A model generated the notes under the pieces. It saw only the letters and a list, made by a program, of their open reading frames with translations. It made no database searches and was not told the origin of the DNA. A DNA stretch of 64,000 bases from Allobosea lupini (lineage in GTDB: Bacteria; Pseudomonadota; Alphaproteobacteria; Rhizobiales; Beijerinckiaceae). Below, piece by piece: positions 1-8,534 of this stretch (positions within the stretch are counted from its first letter, which is position 1; the number at the start of each line of letters is the position of its first letter). Position numbers and translations under genes: made by a program. The stretch lies in the NCBI RefSeq assembly GCF_900109525.1, contig NZ_FOAN01000006.1, positions 434,001 through 498,000 of the forward strand, read 5' to 3'.

Positions 1-498
1 ATCGAGCACGGCAACCTGATCGACGAGGCCTCGGCGAAGCTGATGGCTGAGAACAACATGTTCCTGACCGCCAACCTCGTCGCCTATTACGCGATGCGCG
101 AGCGCGCCGCCGAGTTCGGCATGAATGCCGAGATGCTCGCCAAGAACGACCTTGTCATCGACGGCGGCCTGAAGTCGCTGGAAATCTGCAAGCGCGCCGG
201 CGTGCCGGTCGCCTATGGCTCGGACCTGCTCGGCCAGCTCCAGGTCGACCAGTCGCGAGAGTTCCTGCTGCGCCGCGAGGTGCTGTCGCCTGTCGAGATC
301 ATCCGCTCGGCCACCACGATCGGCGCGCAATTGCTGCGCATGGAAGGCAAGCTCGGCACGCTGCGTGCAGGGGCTTATGCGGACATCATCCTGGTCGACG
401 GCGATCCGCTGAAGAGCCTGGAGCTGTTCCAGGATCAGGGCGCGAAGCTGCCTGTGATCATGAAGGGTGGCGCCTTCCACAAGAATGCGCTGCATTGA
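1..498 (+). CDS. Amidohydrolase family protein, C-terminal part (5' end outside window)
   Basis: The reading frame is open from base 1 and encodes 165 residues before the stop, so only the C-terminal part of the protein is visible. It starts inside the motif IEHGNLID, where the His of EHG is a metal ligand in PF01979-type amidohydrolases. The motif YGSDLLG near residue 75 supplies the usual late metal-binding Asp. The end of the protein, with GKLGTLRAGAYADIILVDGDPL, is the beta-sandwich return typical of imidazolonepropionase/dipeptidase-like amidohydrolases. (That string is a run of family-typical residues; the key ones are LG-LR-G-YADI.) The ABC transporter operon follows 48 bases downstream on the same strand, so the enzyme may act on the imported substrate. 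The exact substrate cannot be read from the sequence. Confidence 0.85.
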   Translation: MEHGNLIDEASAKLMAENNMFLTANLVAYYAMRERAAEFGMNAEMLAKNDLVIDGGLKSLEICKRAGVPVAYGSDLLGQLQVDQSREFLLRREVLSPVEIIRSATTIGAQLLRMEGKLGTLRAGAYADIILVDGDPLKSLELFQDQGAKLPVIMKGGAFHKNALH

Positions 499-546
499 GA
501 GCGAGCCCTGTGAGGGCGAGCACATGGCGATGAAGAGGGCTGGAAT

Positions 547-1362
547 TTGAGCGCCGCACGCTTGAGCCTGGGACGCCTTGCGCTGAACGGCGCTGCCACG
601 CTCTCGCTCGGCTTCATCCTGCTGCCCCTGTTCTTCGTGTTCTGGCTCGCCTTCTTCCGCCAGGAGATCCCCTCCTTCCCGCCGGAAGGTTATTCGCTGA
701 AGTGGTTCCAGGCGGCGGCGAACAACAAGCCCTTCGTCGACGGCTTCATCCTCAGCCTGCAGGTCGGCGTGTCGGCTACCCTGATCGGGCTCGTGCTCGG
801 CGTGCCCGCCAGCCTCGCATTGATGCGCCATCGCATCGCGCTCGGGCCCGCGATCAACACGCTTCTGCTGCTGCCGCTGGTGATGCCGGGCATCGTGCTC
901 GGCACCTCGCTCTATGTCTTCCAGATCGAGACCGAGATCGCGACCGGCCTGCCGGTGATGGGTTCGGCCGGCGGTCTCGTCGCCGCCCACAGCCTCGTCG
1001 TCATTCCATGGGTAGTGAAGCTCGTCACCGCCAGCCTCGCCGGCTTCGACCGCACCATCGAGGAGGCCGCGCAGAATTTGGGCGCCGGCCCCTGGACGAC
1101 CTTTCGCCGCGTCACCTTGCCGAGCATCAGGCCCGGCCTCGTCGCCGGTTCGCTGTTCGGTTTCGTCACCTCCTTCGGCAATCTCGAGATGAGCCTGTTC
1201 CTGGTCGGGCCCGGCCGCACGACGCTGCCGATCGCGATCCTGCAATATCTCGAATGGAAGATCGATCCGACGGTCGCAGCCGCCTCGGTCATCCAGATCG
1301 TCCTGATCGGAGCGGCGATGATCATCACCGACCGTTACGTCAAGCTGAGCCGGGTGGTCTGA
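547..1362 (+). CDS. ABC transporter permease, PotC-like (polyamine type)
   Basis: This 271-residue inner-membrane permease has about six hydrophobic segments. It carries the cytoplasmic EAA loop (EEAAQNLGAGPWTTFRRV, about residue 171 onward) that docks with the ATPase subunit. The first hydrophobic stretch (GFILLPLFFVFWLAF) and the overall size match PotC/YdcV-type permeases of the spermidine/putrescine group. The start is TTG at 547, because the upstream in-frame ATG codons belong to a frame that ends at 548-550. The stop TGA shares one base with the ATG of the next gene, which suggests translational coupling. It belongs to an operon with an ATPase, a binding protein and a second permease. 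The substrate call (polyamine or a related cation) rests on family resemblance only. Confidence 0.88.
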   Translation: MSAARLSLGRLALNGAATLSLGFILLPLFFVFWLAFFRQEIPSFPPEGYSLKWFQAAANNKPFVDGFILSLQVGVSATLIGLVLGVPASLALMRHRIALGPAINTLLLLPLVMPGIVLGTSLYVFQIETEIATGLPVMGSAGGLVAAHSLVVIPWVVKLVTASLAGFDRTIEEAAQNLGAGPWTTFRRVTLPSIRPGLVAGSLFGFVTSFGNLEMSLFLVGPGRTTLPIAILQYLEWKIDPTVAAASVIQIVLIGAAMIITDRYVKLSRVV

Positions 1363-2414
1363 TGGCCAGATTGTCGATCGAGCATCTGCGCAAGGTCTAT
1401 GGCGAGTTCACCGCCGTCGACAATTGCAGCATCGACATCGCGGAGGGCGAGTTCCTCGTCCTGCTCGGGCCATCCGGCTGCGGCAAGACCACGACGCTGC
1501 GCATGGTCGCCGGCTTCATCCAGCCGACGGCGGGCAAGATCACCATCGGCGAGCGTGACGTCACCAACCTGCCGCCCTGGAAGCGCAATTGCGGCTTGGT
1601 CTTCCAGTCCTACGCGCTCTTCCCGCATATGACGGTCGCCGAGAACGTCGCCTTCGGTCTGGAGATGCGCAAGGTCGCGCCGGCCGATCGCGGTCCGCGC
1701 GTCACCGAGGCCTTGCGGCTCGTGCGCCTGACCGGCCTAGACGAGCGCTACCCGCGCCAGCTCTCCGGTGGCCAGCAGCAGCGCGTCGCGCTCGCCCGCG
1801 CGCTCGCCGTGGAGCCCGATGTCCTGCTGCTCGACGAGCCGCTCTCCAATCTCGACGCCAAATTGCGCCAGGAGGTCCGTGTCGAAATCCGCGACCTGCA
1901 GCGCAAGCTCGGCCTGACCACCATCATGGTCACGCACGACCAGGAGGAGGCCCTCACCATGGCCGACCGGCTGGTGGTGATGGAGAAGGGCAAGGTCCGC
2001 CAGATCGGCACGCAGCGCGAGCTCTACGAGAAGCCGGCCGACCGCTTCGTCGCCGGCTTCATCGGCCGCAGTGCCTTCCTCGATGGCGAAGCGGCGAACG
2101 GGCGTTTCCGCAGCGGCGGCGGCCTCGACATCAGCTGCAGAACGGCTGCGGCAGGCCCGGCAACGCTGGCGCTGCGGCCCGAACGCCTCGCCATCGGCGC
2201 GCAAGCGGAAGCTTGCGCGAACCACTTCCCGGCCCGGGTCGAGCACGTCTCCTATCTCGGAGCGCTGCTCGACATCGACGTCCGGCTGACCGAGCAGGAC
2301 CGCATCTTGCTGCAGGTGCCCAATCGCCAGGGCGCGGCCGAGCCGAAGCCGGGCGACATGATCACGATAGGCTGGGCCGAAGACGCCGGGCTCGTCTATC
2401 CGCGCGAGCCTTGA
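1362..2414 (+). CDS. ABC transporter ATP-binding protein, PotA-like
   Basis: This 350-residue ATPase powers the importer. Walker A is GPSGCGKTT at about residues 36-44, the signature LSGGQQQRVALA begins at about 134, and Walker B VLLLDEP is at about 154-160. The H-loop follows in MVTHDQEEA. The roughly 110 residues after the nucleotide-binding domain fit the TOBE regulatory domain found in PotA/UgpC-type ATPases. The reading frame is open far upstream (to 702), but that part is antisense-like noise inside the permease gene. The ATG at 1362 overlaps the permease stop codon and gives the normal family N-terminus MARLSIEHLRKVYG. Confidence 0.93.
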   Translation: MARLSIEHLRKVYGEFTAVDNCSIDIAEGEFLVLLGPSGCGKTTTLRMVAGFIQPTAGKITIGERDVTNLPPWKRNCGLVFQSYALFPHMTVAENVAFGLEMRKVAPADRGPRVTEALRLVRLTGLDERYPRQLSGGQQQRVALARALAVEPDVLLLDEPLSNLDAKLRQEVRVEIRDLQRKLGLTTIMVTHDQEEALTMADRLVVMEKGKVRQIGTQRELYEKPADRFVAGFIGRSAFLDGEAANGRFRSGGGLDISCRTAAAGPATLALRPERLAIGAQAEACANHFPARVEHVSYLGALLDIDVRLTEQDRILLQVPNRQGAAEPKPGDMITIGWAEDAGLVYPREP

Positions 2415-2448
2415 ACCCGCTCGACAGGCGTCCAACAGGGGAACGAAC

Positions 2449-3507
2449 ATGAAAAAGATCGACAGACGCGATGTCCTTAAAGGCCTGGCTGCTGGTGCCG
2501 GCGCTACGGTTGCAATGCCGGCGCTCGGCGGCCGCGCGCTGGCGCAGTCGGCCGGCAAGGTCGTGGTCGGCACCTGGGGCGGCGACTATGCCCGCCTGCT
2601 GACCAAGAACATCGAAGACCCCTTGCTCAAGCCCAAGGGCCTGGAGGTCGTGCAGGACCAGGCCGGCGACGCGCCGCGCCGCGCCAAGATGGTGGCCGAG
2701 CGCCGCCTGCCGCGCGGCACGGTCGACATCCAGGGCTTCTCGGCGGCCAATATGTTCGAGATGAACGAGGCCGGCGCGACCGAGCAGCTCGACTACTCGA
2801 AGATCCCGAACGCCAAGAACCTCCTGCCGACGATGAAGTACCCGTACGGCATCGGGCACATCTATTCAGGCAACGTCGTCATCTACAATCCCAAGCTGAT
2901 CAGCCCGGCCCCGACCGGCTTCAAGGACTGGCTCGACCCGAAATGGGGCAACAAGATCGGCTTCATCGACATCCAGTACCAGGCGATCATGATCGCTGCC
3001 TCTATGGCCGCCACGAACGGCGCCAGCATGAACGACATCGAGAAGGCCAAGGAGATCCTGCTCGCGGTCAAGAAGGCCGGCGCGCGCGTCTATCCGACCA
3101 ACGAGGCCTTCGCCCAGGCGATGAAGAACGAGGAGGTCGGCATCAGCGCGATCTGGAAGGCGCGCGTGGTGCAATGGCAGAACGCGGGCATCCCCTGCGA
3201 GGCGGTCTCGCCGGTCGAGGGCATCCCGGCCTATGTCTCCGGCTTCGTCATCGCCAAGAACGCGCCCAACAAGGACAACGCCTACGCCTATATGAACGCC
3301 ATGCTGGCCAAGGAGCCGCAGGAGGCCTTCGCCGTCGACATGGGCTATAACGGCACCGTCTCCGGCCTTTCCGTCGCACCCGACCTGCAGAAGCGCATCG
3401 GCTTCACGCCCGAGGAAGAGAAGCGCATCAAGGATCTCGACTACGCCTTCCTGGCCAAGAACGACGCAGGCATGAAGGAGTGGTGGGACAAGGTGTTCAA
3501 GGGGTGA
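2449..3507 (+). CDS. ABC transporter substrate-binding protein, Tat-exported, PotD/F-like
   Basis: This 352-residue periplasmic solute receptor starts with a twin-arginine signal (RRDVLKG at residues 6-12), then a hydrophobic stretch and an AxA site (ALA, cleavage after about residue 32). It is therefore likely folded in the cytoplasm and exported by Tat. The mature part starts VVVGTWGGDYARLL, typical of the extracellular solute-binding family that includes PotD/PotF. The gene sits 34 bases after the ATPase gene and overlaps the second permease gene by four bases (GTGA). The ligand is unknown; a polyamine, or an amino-acid derivative hydrolysed by the upstream amidohydrolase, would fit. Confidence 0.9.
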   Translation: MKKIDRRDVLKGLAAGAGATVAMPALGGRALAQSAGKVVVGTWGGDYARLLTKNIEDPLLKPKGLEVVQDQAGDAPRRAKMVAERRLPRGTVDIQGFSAANMFEMNEAGATEQLDYSKIPNAKNLLPTMKYPYGIGHIYSGNVVIYNPKLISPAPTGFKDWLDPKWGNKIGFIDIQYQAIMIAASMAATNGASMNDIEKAKEILLAVKKAGARVYPTNEAFAQAMKNEEVGISAIWKARVVQWQNAGIPCEAVSPVEGIPAYVSGFVIAKNAPNKDNAYAYMNAMLAKEPQEAFAVDMGYNGTVSGLSVAPDLQKRIGFTPEEEKRIKDLDYAFLAKNDAGMKEWWDKVFKG

Positions 3508-4373
3508 GCGCAGCGCCCGAACCAGTCGCGGGTGCCCGCACCAATCTTGCCGGGATGCTCGTCGTCCCGGCGACGATCTTCGTCGCGATCGGGCTGATCG
3601 GCCCGATCGCGATCCTGTTCCGCTATTCGCTCAACCAGTTCATCCCCGGCCAGTTCATGGTCGACGGGCTGACGATCGAGAACTACGTCAAGTTCTTCAC
3701 CGACGCCTTCTATCTCAACGTGCTCTGGCGCACGGTCCGCGTCGCCGTGATCTGCACGATCGTCTGCCTGATCATGGGATTCCCGCTCGCCTATGTACTG
3801 GCGCGCACGCAGAGCCGCTTCAAGAACCTGCTGATCATGCTGGTGGTGCTGCCGCTCTTCGTCGGCAATGCCGTGCGCGCCGCCGGCTGGATGACCGCCT
3901 TCGGCAGCAAGGGCGCGCTCAACGCCTCGCTGATGGGCCTTGGCCTGATCGACCAGCCGCTCGAGATCATGTTCACCGAGACAGCCGTGATCATCGGCAT
4001 CATCGCGGTCAACCTGCCCTTCATGGTGCTGACGCTGCAGAGCGTGATCGAGGGCATCAATCGCAATGTCGAGGAAGCCGCCTTCAGCCTCGGCGCCGGC
4101 CCGGCAGCGATGTTCGCCCGCGTGCTCTGGCCGCTGGCCATGCCCGGCATCCTCGCCGGCACGATCCTGACCTTCATCCTGGCGATGAACGCCTATGCCA
4201 CGCCGGTCCTGCTCGGCGGCCCGAAATTCCAGACCATGGGCCCGCTGGTCTACGGCCAGTTCGCCCAGCAGAACAACTGGCCCTTTGGCGGCGCGATCTC
4301 CTTCATCCTGATGACGGCGACGCTGCTGCTCACGATCGCCGCCAATCTGATCGTGCAGCGACGCTATCGCTAG
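3504..4373 (+). CDS. ABC transporter permease, PotB-like
   Basis: This is the second permease of the importer, 289 residues from the GTG at 3504. That GTG overlaps the stop of the binding-protein gene in the string GTGA. A frame beginning at the ATG at 3480 is possible but would add eight residues inside the upstream gene. Hydrophobic segments are frequent, and an EAA loop (VEEAAFSLGAGPAAMFARVL) lies near residue 188. The first segment plus a long periplasmic loop (NQFIPGQFMVDGLTIENY) resemble PotB/PotH. It completes an operon of permease, ATPase, binding protein and permease. Confidence 0.9.
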   Translation: MSAAPEPVAGARTNLAGMLVVPATIFVAIGLIGPIAILFRYSLNQFIPGQFMVDGLTIENYVKFFTDAFYLNVLWRTVRVAVICTIVCLIMGFPLAYVLARTQSRFKNLLIMLVVLPLFVGNAVRAAGWMTAFGSKGALNASLMGLGLIDQPLEIMFTETAVIIGIIAVNLPFMVLTLQSVIEGINRNVEEAAFSLGAGPAAMFARVLWPLAMPGILAGTILTFILAMNAYATPVLLGGPKFQTMGPLVYGQFAQQNNWPFGGAISFILMTATLLLTIAANLIVQRRYR

Positions 4374-4453
4374 GCCGGACTTATCCCGAGCTGTGGCGCT
4401 TCGCCGCCACGGCCCTGCTGGTCAACCGCCCCGGCGAGGATTAAAGCACGGCG

Positions 4454-4642
4454 ATGAACGTTTCCTCCGCCATCGTCCCGATCGCCGTCGGCGCCGTCGC
4501 CGTCGTGCTGCTGCTCGGCCTGATCAACATGCTGCGCGGCGGCAGCTCGAACACCTCGCAAAAGCTGATGCGGCTGCGCGTGGTGCTGCAGTTCATCGCG
4601 ATCCTGGTGATCCTCGGCGTGCTCTGGTGGCGTGCCGGTTGA
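4454..4642 (+). CDS. Twin transmembrane (HIG1-like) small protein
   Basis: The protein has 62 residues with two predicted membrane helices, roughly residues 7-24 and 43-60. The intervening polar turn reads NMLRGGSSNTSQKLMRLRV. The spacing and the motif SQKLMRLRV match the small two-helix proteins with a HIG1-type domain that are common in alphaproteobacteria. HIG1 relatives associate with respiratory complexes, but no function is shown here. It lies 80 bases after the transporter operon and may have its own promoter. Confidence 0.8.
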   Translation: MNVSSAIVPIAVGAVAVVLLLGLINMLRGGSSNTSQKLMRLRVVLQFIAILVILGVLWWRAG

Positions 4643-4741
4643 TCATGACGCAGTGCGCAAGGGCGGCGTCGTCACATTGCGGCCACTACTCCCTGCGTTT
4701 TTCCAATCCTTGAAGCTCCGCTGAAAGCCCGTTTCCCTGTC

Positions 4742-5347
4742 ATGGTTCGCGTCGCGTCGCTGTTCGCTGTCCTCTCGGTCCTGTCCGCGCCCGCGCTGGC
4801 GCAGAACGACCGCGGCGGCACCCGCGCGCTCGGCTATGCCCCCGCGACGGAAGCGCCCGCTCCCGCCTGGGAAGCCCGCTTCGGCCTCGGTGCCGCCAAT
4901 CCCGGCGGGCGCGAGAGCGGCCTGGTCAATGTCGGCGGCGAACTCCTGACGCCGCGCATCGCCAGCCTGAACGACCGCCTCGCCAACGCTTTCGTCCCGC
5001 GCTTCCATCTCGGCTCCAGCCTCAACGTCAACGGCACGCAATACGCCTATGCCGGTGCGACCTGGACCTTCGACGTCTCGCAATCGGTTTTCCTCGAGGC
5101 GAGCCTTGGCGCCGCCGTCAACAATGGCAAGACCGGCTTCGTCGTTCCCGAGAACCGCCTGAATGTCGGCTGCAACGCCGGCGCGCGCAGCGCCGCCGCC
5201 CTCGGCTTCCGCCTCAGCGACCGCTGGAGCCTGATCGCGACGCTGGAGCATTTCAGCACCACCGGCTGCTCCGACAACCCCGTCGTCAACGCCGGCAATC
5301 CGCGCGGCCCCTCGAATTTCGGCGCCCGCCTCGGCTATACCTTCTGA
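4742..5347 (+). CDS. Acyloxyacyl hydrolase, PagL-like lipid A deacylase
   Basis: This 201-residue protein has a clear Sec signal peptide (hydrophobic core, ALA cleavage after about residue 20). The rest alternates hydrophobic residues as in an outer-membrane beta-barrel and ends in F (GARLGYTF), a usual barrel terminus. The motif EHFSTTG places His170 and Ser172 in the H-x-S arrangement of the PagL catalytic site. PagL-type enzymes remove an acyl chain from lipid A in the outer leaflet. Two cysteines, one beside the active-site strand (SDRW...TTGCSDN), could form a disulfide. No obvious operon partner is present. Confidence 0.78.
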   Translation: MVRVASLFAVLSVLSAPALAQNDRGGTRALGYAPATEAPAPAWEARFGLGAANPGGRESGLVNVGGELLTPRIASLNDRLANAFVPRFHLGSSLNVNGTQYAYAGATWTFDVSQSVFLEASLGAAVNNGKTGFVVPENRLNVGCNAGARSAAALGFRLSDRWSLIATLEHFSTTGCSDNPVVNAGNPRGPSNFGARLGYTF

Positions 5348-5384
5348 ACCGGCCATTCGGCGCCGGCTCATGGGAGGCGGCGTC

Positions 5385-6017
5385 ATGAAGCTGCATGGCT
5401 ATTTCCGCAGTTCGGCCGCCTGGCGCGTGCGGATCGCGCTCAATCTCAAGCGCCTCGACGTCGAGCACGTCTCGCACCATCTGCGCCATGGCGAGCAGCG
5501 CGACCCTGCCTATCTCGCTCTCAACCCGCAGGGGCTGGTGCCGACCCTGGAACTCGACGACGGCACGGCGCTGACCCAATCGCTCGCCATCATCGAATGG
5601 CTCGACGAGACCCTTCCGGAACCGGGCCTGCTGCCGAAGGACCCTCTCGAGCGCGCCAAAGTCCGCGCCTTCGCCCAGGCGATCGCCTGCGACATCCATC
5701 CGGTGCAGAATCTCAAGGTGCTCAACCGCCTGCGGGAGCTCGGCCATGATGGCGACAGGGCCCTGGCCTGGGCGGCAAGCGTCAATGTCGACGGTCTGTC
5801 GGCCTGCGAACAGCTCGTGGCGAACACTCCCGGCCCGTTCTGCTTCGGCGATAGCCCCGGCCTCGCCGACATCTGCCTGGTGCCGCAGCTCGGCAATGCC
5901 CGGCGCTTCAAGGTCGATGTCGCTCAATTCCCGCGCCTGCTGCGGGCGGAGGCGGCCGCGATGGAGCTTGCCGCCTTCCGCGATGCGACGCCCGACCGTC
6001 AGGCCGACGCAGAATAA
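5385..6017 (+). CDS. maiA: Maleylacetoacetate isomerase
   Basis: This 210-residue zeta-class glutathione transferase would isomerise maleylacetoacetate to fumarylacetoacetate in tyrosine/homogentisate breakdown. The N-terminal thioredoxin-like domain begins MKLHGYFRSSAAWRVRIAL, where the SS pair (residues 9-10) and WRVRIAL are the hallmark of the family. The glutathione-binding segment QGLVPTLELDDG follows. The start is placed at 5385 rather than 5370 because GGGAGG at 5372-5377 is well spaced for it and the family N-terminus begins there. No other homogentisate-pathway gene is nearby. Confidence 0.9.
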   Translation: MKLHGYFRSSAAWRVRIALNLKRLDVEHVSHHLRHGEQRDPAYLALNPQGLVPTLELDDGTALTQSLAIIEWLDETLPEPGLLPKDPLERAKVRAFAQAIACDIHPVQNLKVLNRLRELGHDGDRALAWAASVNVDGLSACEQLVANTPGPFCFGDSPGLADICLVPQLGNARRFKVDVAQFPRLLRAEAAAMELAAFRDATPDRQADAE

Positions 6018-6021
6018 TGCG

Positions 6022-6267
6022 TCACCAGCGCCGATAGGGCCACGGCCCCCAATATGGGCCATAGAAGCCGGAGGCCTCCAGGCGCGCCCGGCGCGAGGCC
6101 GAGCGATCGAGATCGACCTCCATCAGGCAATTGGCGAAGCCCTCCGCACCCGGCTTGAACCCGTAGGAGCGGCAGCGCGCTTCATCCGCGCTGCGCTGCT
6201 CGGCCGCCGTCATGCAGCCGCCGAGCGCGGCTGCCAGCCCCAAAGCGATGAGCCATGTCGCACGCAT
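6022..6267 (-). CDS. Small putative lipoprotein
   Basis: The protein has 81 residues. A hydrophobic leader ends in the lipobox-like LGGC with Cys18, which predicts lipid attachment. The mature part has two further cysteines (ARCRSYGF, FANCLMEV) and an aromatic, proline-rich tail ending GPYWGPWPYRRW. Small alphaproteobacterial lipoproteins with the pattern CRSYGF...FAxCLM are common but unassigned. It is convergent with maiA, the stops being only a few bases apart. No function is proposed. Confidence 0.75.
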   Translation of the reverse strand: MRATWLIALGLAAALGGCMTAAEQRSADEARCRSYGFKPGAEGFANCLMEVDLDRSASRRARLEASGFYGPYWGPWPYRRW

Positions 6268-6387
6268 CTTCAGATCCTCCAGGCCGTGGGGGATTCGCGG
6301 AGATCATGCCATGAAAGCAGCGCTTTGACGCTAGCTTTCAGGGACGGCCTGCGACCAGCGCCTGTTTCGGAAGCTTTTCCTGCTTTT

Positions 6388-7257
6388 TCAGAGCGAGGAG
6401 GCGAGCCGCCCGACTTCCGCCAGCACGGCTTCGCGCTCGGGGAATGCTGCAGACGCTTCCGCATAATAGGCCGTGACGACCAGCGGTGCTCGGCCGGGCG
6501 GCCAGATCACCCCGATGTCGTTGGTGGCGTTGTTGTTGCCGGTTCCGGTCTTGTCGCCGATGCGCCAGCCCTTCGGCACACCGGCTCGCAGGCGCTTGTC
6601 GCCGGTCTTGTTGGCGACCAGCCAGGTCGTCAATTGCTGCCGCGAGGCCGGCGACAATGCCCCTCCGAGAACGGTCTGGCGTAGCACGCCGGCCATGGCG
6701 ACCGGCGTCGTCGTATCGCGCGGATCGCCGGTTCTGGCCTCGTTGAGGTCCGGCTCGCGCCGGTCAAGCCGCGAGGCGTCGTCGCCCAGCGAACGCATAT
6801 AGGCGGTCAACCCCTTCGGGCCACCGAAGGAATCGAGCAGCAGGTTGCCGGCAGTGTTGTCGCTCAGCGTCACCGCCGCATCGCAGATCTCGGCGAGCGT
6901 GAGGCCCTTTTCGACATGTTTCTCGGTCACCGGCGAATAGGTGACGAGATCGGCCTTGCTGTAGCTCACGCGCCGCTCGAGCTCCTCTTCGCCGCGATCG
7001 ACCCGCGCCAGCACGCAGGCCGCGGCCACGAACTTGAACGTACTGCACATGGCGAAGCGCTCTTCGCCGCGATGGGCGACGATGCGGCCGTTGCCGCTGT
7101 CGAGAATGGCGACGCCGAGGCGCCCGCCATGCTTGCGGTCGAGCGCGAACAGGCCCTCGCGCAGCTTGTCTTCGCGCTCTTGCGCCAGACTGGGCAGGCA
7201 GCCCAGCATAGGAGCGGCCATCAGGGAGCCGATCAGCAGCTCTCGGCGTCGGATCAT
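6388..7257 (-). CDS. bla: Class A beta-lactamase
   Basis: The protein has 289 residues and all class A serine beta-lactamase motifs: SxxK at Ser72-Lys75 (CSTFKF), SDN at 132-134, ExxLN at 168-172 (EPDLN) and KTG at 236-238. The N-terminus has a run of arginines (RRRELLIG) followed by a hydrophobic stretch, which fits Tat export, and a cysteine at residue 20 could mark a lipoprotein. The start at 7257 has GGAG eight bases upstream; the longer open frame to 7398 has no such site. A cysteine precedes the nucleophile (MCSTFK), as in CTX-M and KPC types. Its spectrum cannot be told from sequence. It is divergent from an AmpR gene, so induction by muropeptides is likely. Confidence 0.93.
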   Translation of the reverse strand: MIRRRELLIGSLMAAPMLGCLPSLAQEREDKLREGLFALDRKHGGRLGVAILDSGNGRIVAHRGEERFAMCSTFKFVAAACVLARVDRGEEELERRVSYSKADLVTYSPVTEKHVEKGLTLAEICDAAVTLSDNTAGNLLLDSFGGPKGLTAYMRSLGDDASRLDRREPDLNEARTGDPRDTTTPVAMAGVLRQTVLGGALSPASRQQLTTWLVANKTGDKRLRAGVPKGWRIGDKTGTGNNNATNDIGVIWPPGRAPLVVTAYYAEASAAFPEREAVLAEVGRLASSL

Positions 7258-7421
7258 CGGTTGTCTCCATGCGCGAGCCCTCGTGCCCGAGCGGAATGCT
7301 GGCGCGTCAGGCAGAGATGGGTTTTGGGGAGGACGCCGCGTTCGAGGCAGCGGGGCAGTGCCCGCCGCCGTTCTCGCCGCAAGCTTGCCCAATCGCAAAC
7401 GATGATATCTCTACGGAGCCA

Positions 7422-7434
7422 TTAGATTTCCTAA
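7422..7434. promoter_or_regulatory. Candidate AmpR operator (T-N11-A dyad)
   Basis: The sequence TTAGATTTCCTAA has arms TTAG and CTAA and fits the T-N11-A rule of LysR-type regulators. It lies in the 186-base divergent region between bla and ampR, nine bases before the ampR start. AmpR regulators of known systems bind such a site between the two genes. The assignment is inference from position and symmetry. Confidence 0.5.
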
Positions 7435-7443
7435 GGCCTTGTC

Positions 7444-8334
7444 ATGCTGCGCCCGCATCTCCCCTTGAACGCCTTGCGCGCCTTCGAGGCTTCGGCCCGC
7501 CATCTCAGCTTCACCAAGGCCGCGATCGAGCTCTGCGTCACCCAGGCCGCGATCAGCCATCAGGTGAAGGGGCTGGAGGAGAGGCTCGGTGTCGAGCTCT
7601 TCCGCCGCCTGCCGCGCGGCCTTGCCCTGACCGATGAAGGCCGCAGTCTGTTGCCGACGTTGCGTGAGAGCTTCGACCGCATCGCCGGGCTGCTCGAGCG
7701 CTTCGAGACCGGCAGGCCGGTCGAGGTCCTGAATGTCGGCGCGGTCGGTACCTTCGCGCTCGGCTGGCTGCTGCCGCGCCTTGCCGGCTTCCGGCTGGCT
7801 CATCCGGAGATCGACCTGCGCCTCACGACCAACAACAACCGCGTCGACCTCGCAGCCGAAGGGCTGGACTACGCCTTGCGCTTCGGCGGCGGCGCCTGGC
7901 ACGGCACGGCGGCTCTGCGCCTGTTCGAGGCGCCGATGACGCCGGTCTGCGCCCCGGCGCTGACCGCAGCGCTGGACCAGCCGGCCGATCTCGCCGACCA
8001 TGCCCTGCTTCGCTCCTATCGTGCCGATGAGTGGACGCTGTGGAGCGAGGCGGCCGGCATCGAGCCCTTGCAGGCCCGCGGACCGGTCTTCGACAGCTCG
8101 ATCGCCCTTGCCGAGGTCGCTGCGGCCGGCGAAGGCGTCGCACTGGTGCCGGCGCTGCTGTTCTCGCGCTATTTCGACGATGGCAGGCTGCTCCGCCCTT
8201 TTCCGATCGAGGTCTCGCTCGGCAGCTACTGGCTGACCTGGCTGCAATCGCGCTCGCTCACACCGGCCATGCTGGCCTTCCGCGACTGGCTCACCGATGA
8301 AAGCCGCAAAGGGATTGCGTCCCGGGCGGAGTGA
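7444..8334 (+). CDS. ampR: LysR-family regulator of beta-lactamase, AmpR
   Basis: This 296-residue LysR-type regulator has an N-terminus closely resembling AmpR: PLNALRAFEASARHLSFTKA, then AAISHQVKGLEERLGVELF as the recognition helix and RGLALTDEGRSLLP as the wing and linker. The remainder is a substrate-binding domain with two lobes. In known systems AmpR senses UDP-muramyl pentapeptide and anhydromuropeptides and switches the divergent beta-lactamase gene on. The divergent arrangement with a class A bla here matches the ampR-bla pairs known outside the enterics. An intrinsic terminator follows at 8351-8370. Confidence 0.92.
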   Translation: MLRPHLPLNALRAFEASARHLSFTKAAIELCVTQAAISHQVKGLEERLGVELFRRLPRGLALTDEGRSLLPTLRESFDRIAGLLERFETGRPVEVLNVGAVGTFALGWLLPRLAGFRLAHPEIDLRLTTNNNRVDLAAEGLDYALRFGGGAWHGTAALRLFEAPMTPVCAPALTAALDQPADLADHALLRSYRADEWTLWSEAAGIEPLQARGPVFDSSIALAEVAAAGEGVALVPALLFSRYFDDGRLLRPFPIEVSLGSYWLTWLQSRSLTPAMLAFRDWLTDESRKGIASRAE

Positions 8335-8350
8335 CCGGCCAAAGCAAAAC

Positions 8351-8370
8351 GGCCGCCCTGTCGGGCGGCC
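8351..8370. terminator. Bidirectional intrinsic terminator between ampR and tRNA-Val
   Basis: A perfect 8-bp stem GGCCGCCC / GGGCGGCC with loop TGTC. Rightward, GTCTGTCCTT follows; leftward, the reverse strand reads GTTTTGCTTT, which is richer in T. It can end both ampR and the leftward tRNA transcript. Confidence 0.8.
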
Positions 8371-8396
8371 GTCTGTCCTTGGATCCAAGGAGAAAA

Positions 8397-8471
<75 letters not shown>

Positions 8472-8534
8472 GTTTCGCCCGAAAGCGTCCGGAACGACAC
8501 CGGCCCGAGGGCGATATCGCTGCGAGGTGGAGGG

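Noticed and set aside
702-1361. Long 5' extension of the ABC ATPase frame
   Set aside because: The extra 220 residues are an out-of-frame reading of the permease gene. The ATPase family start is at 1362.
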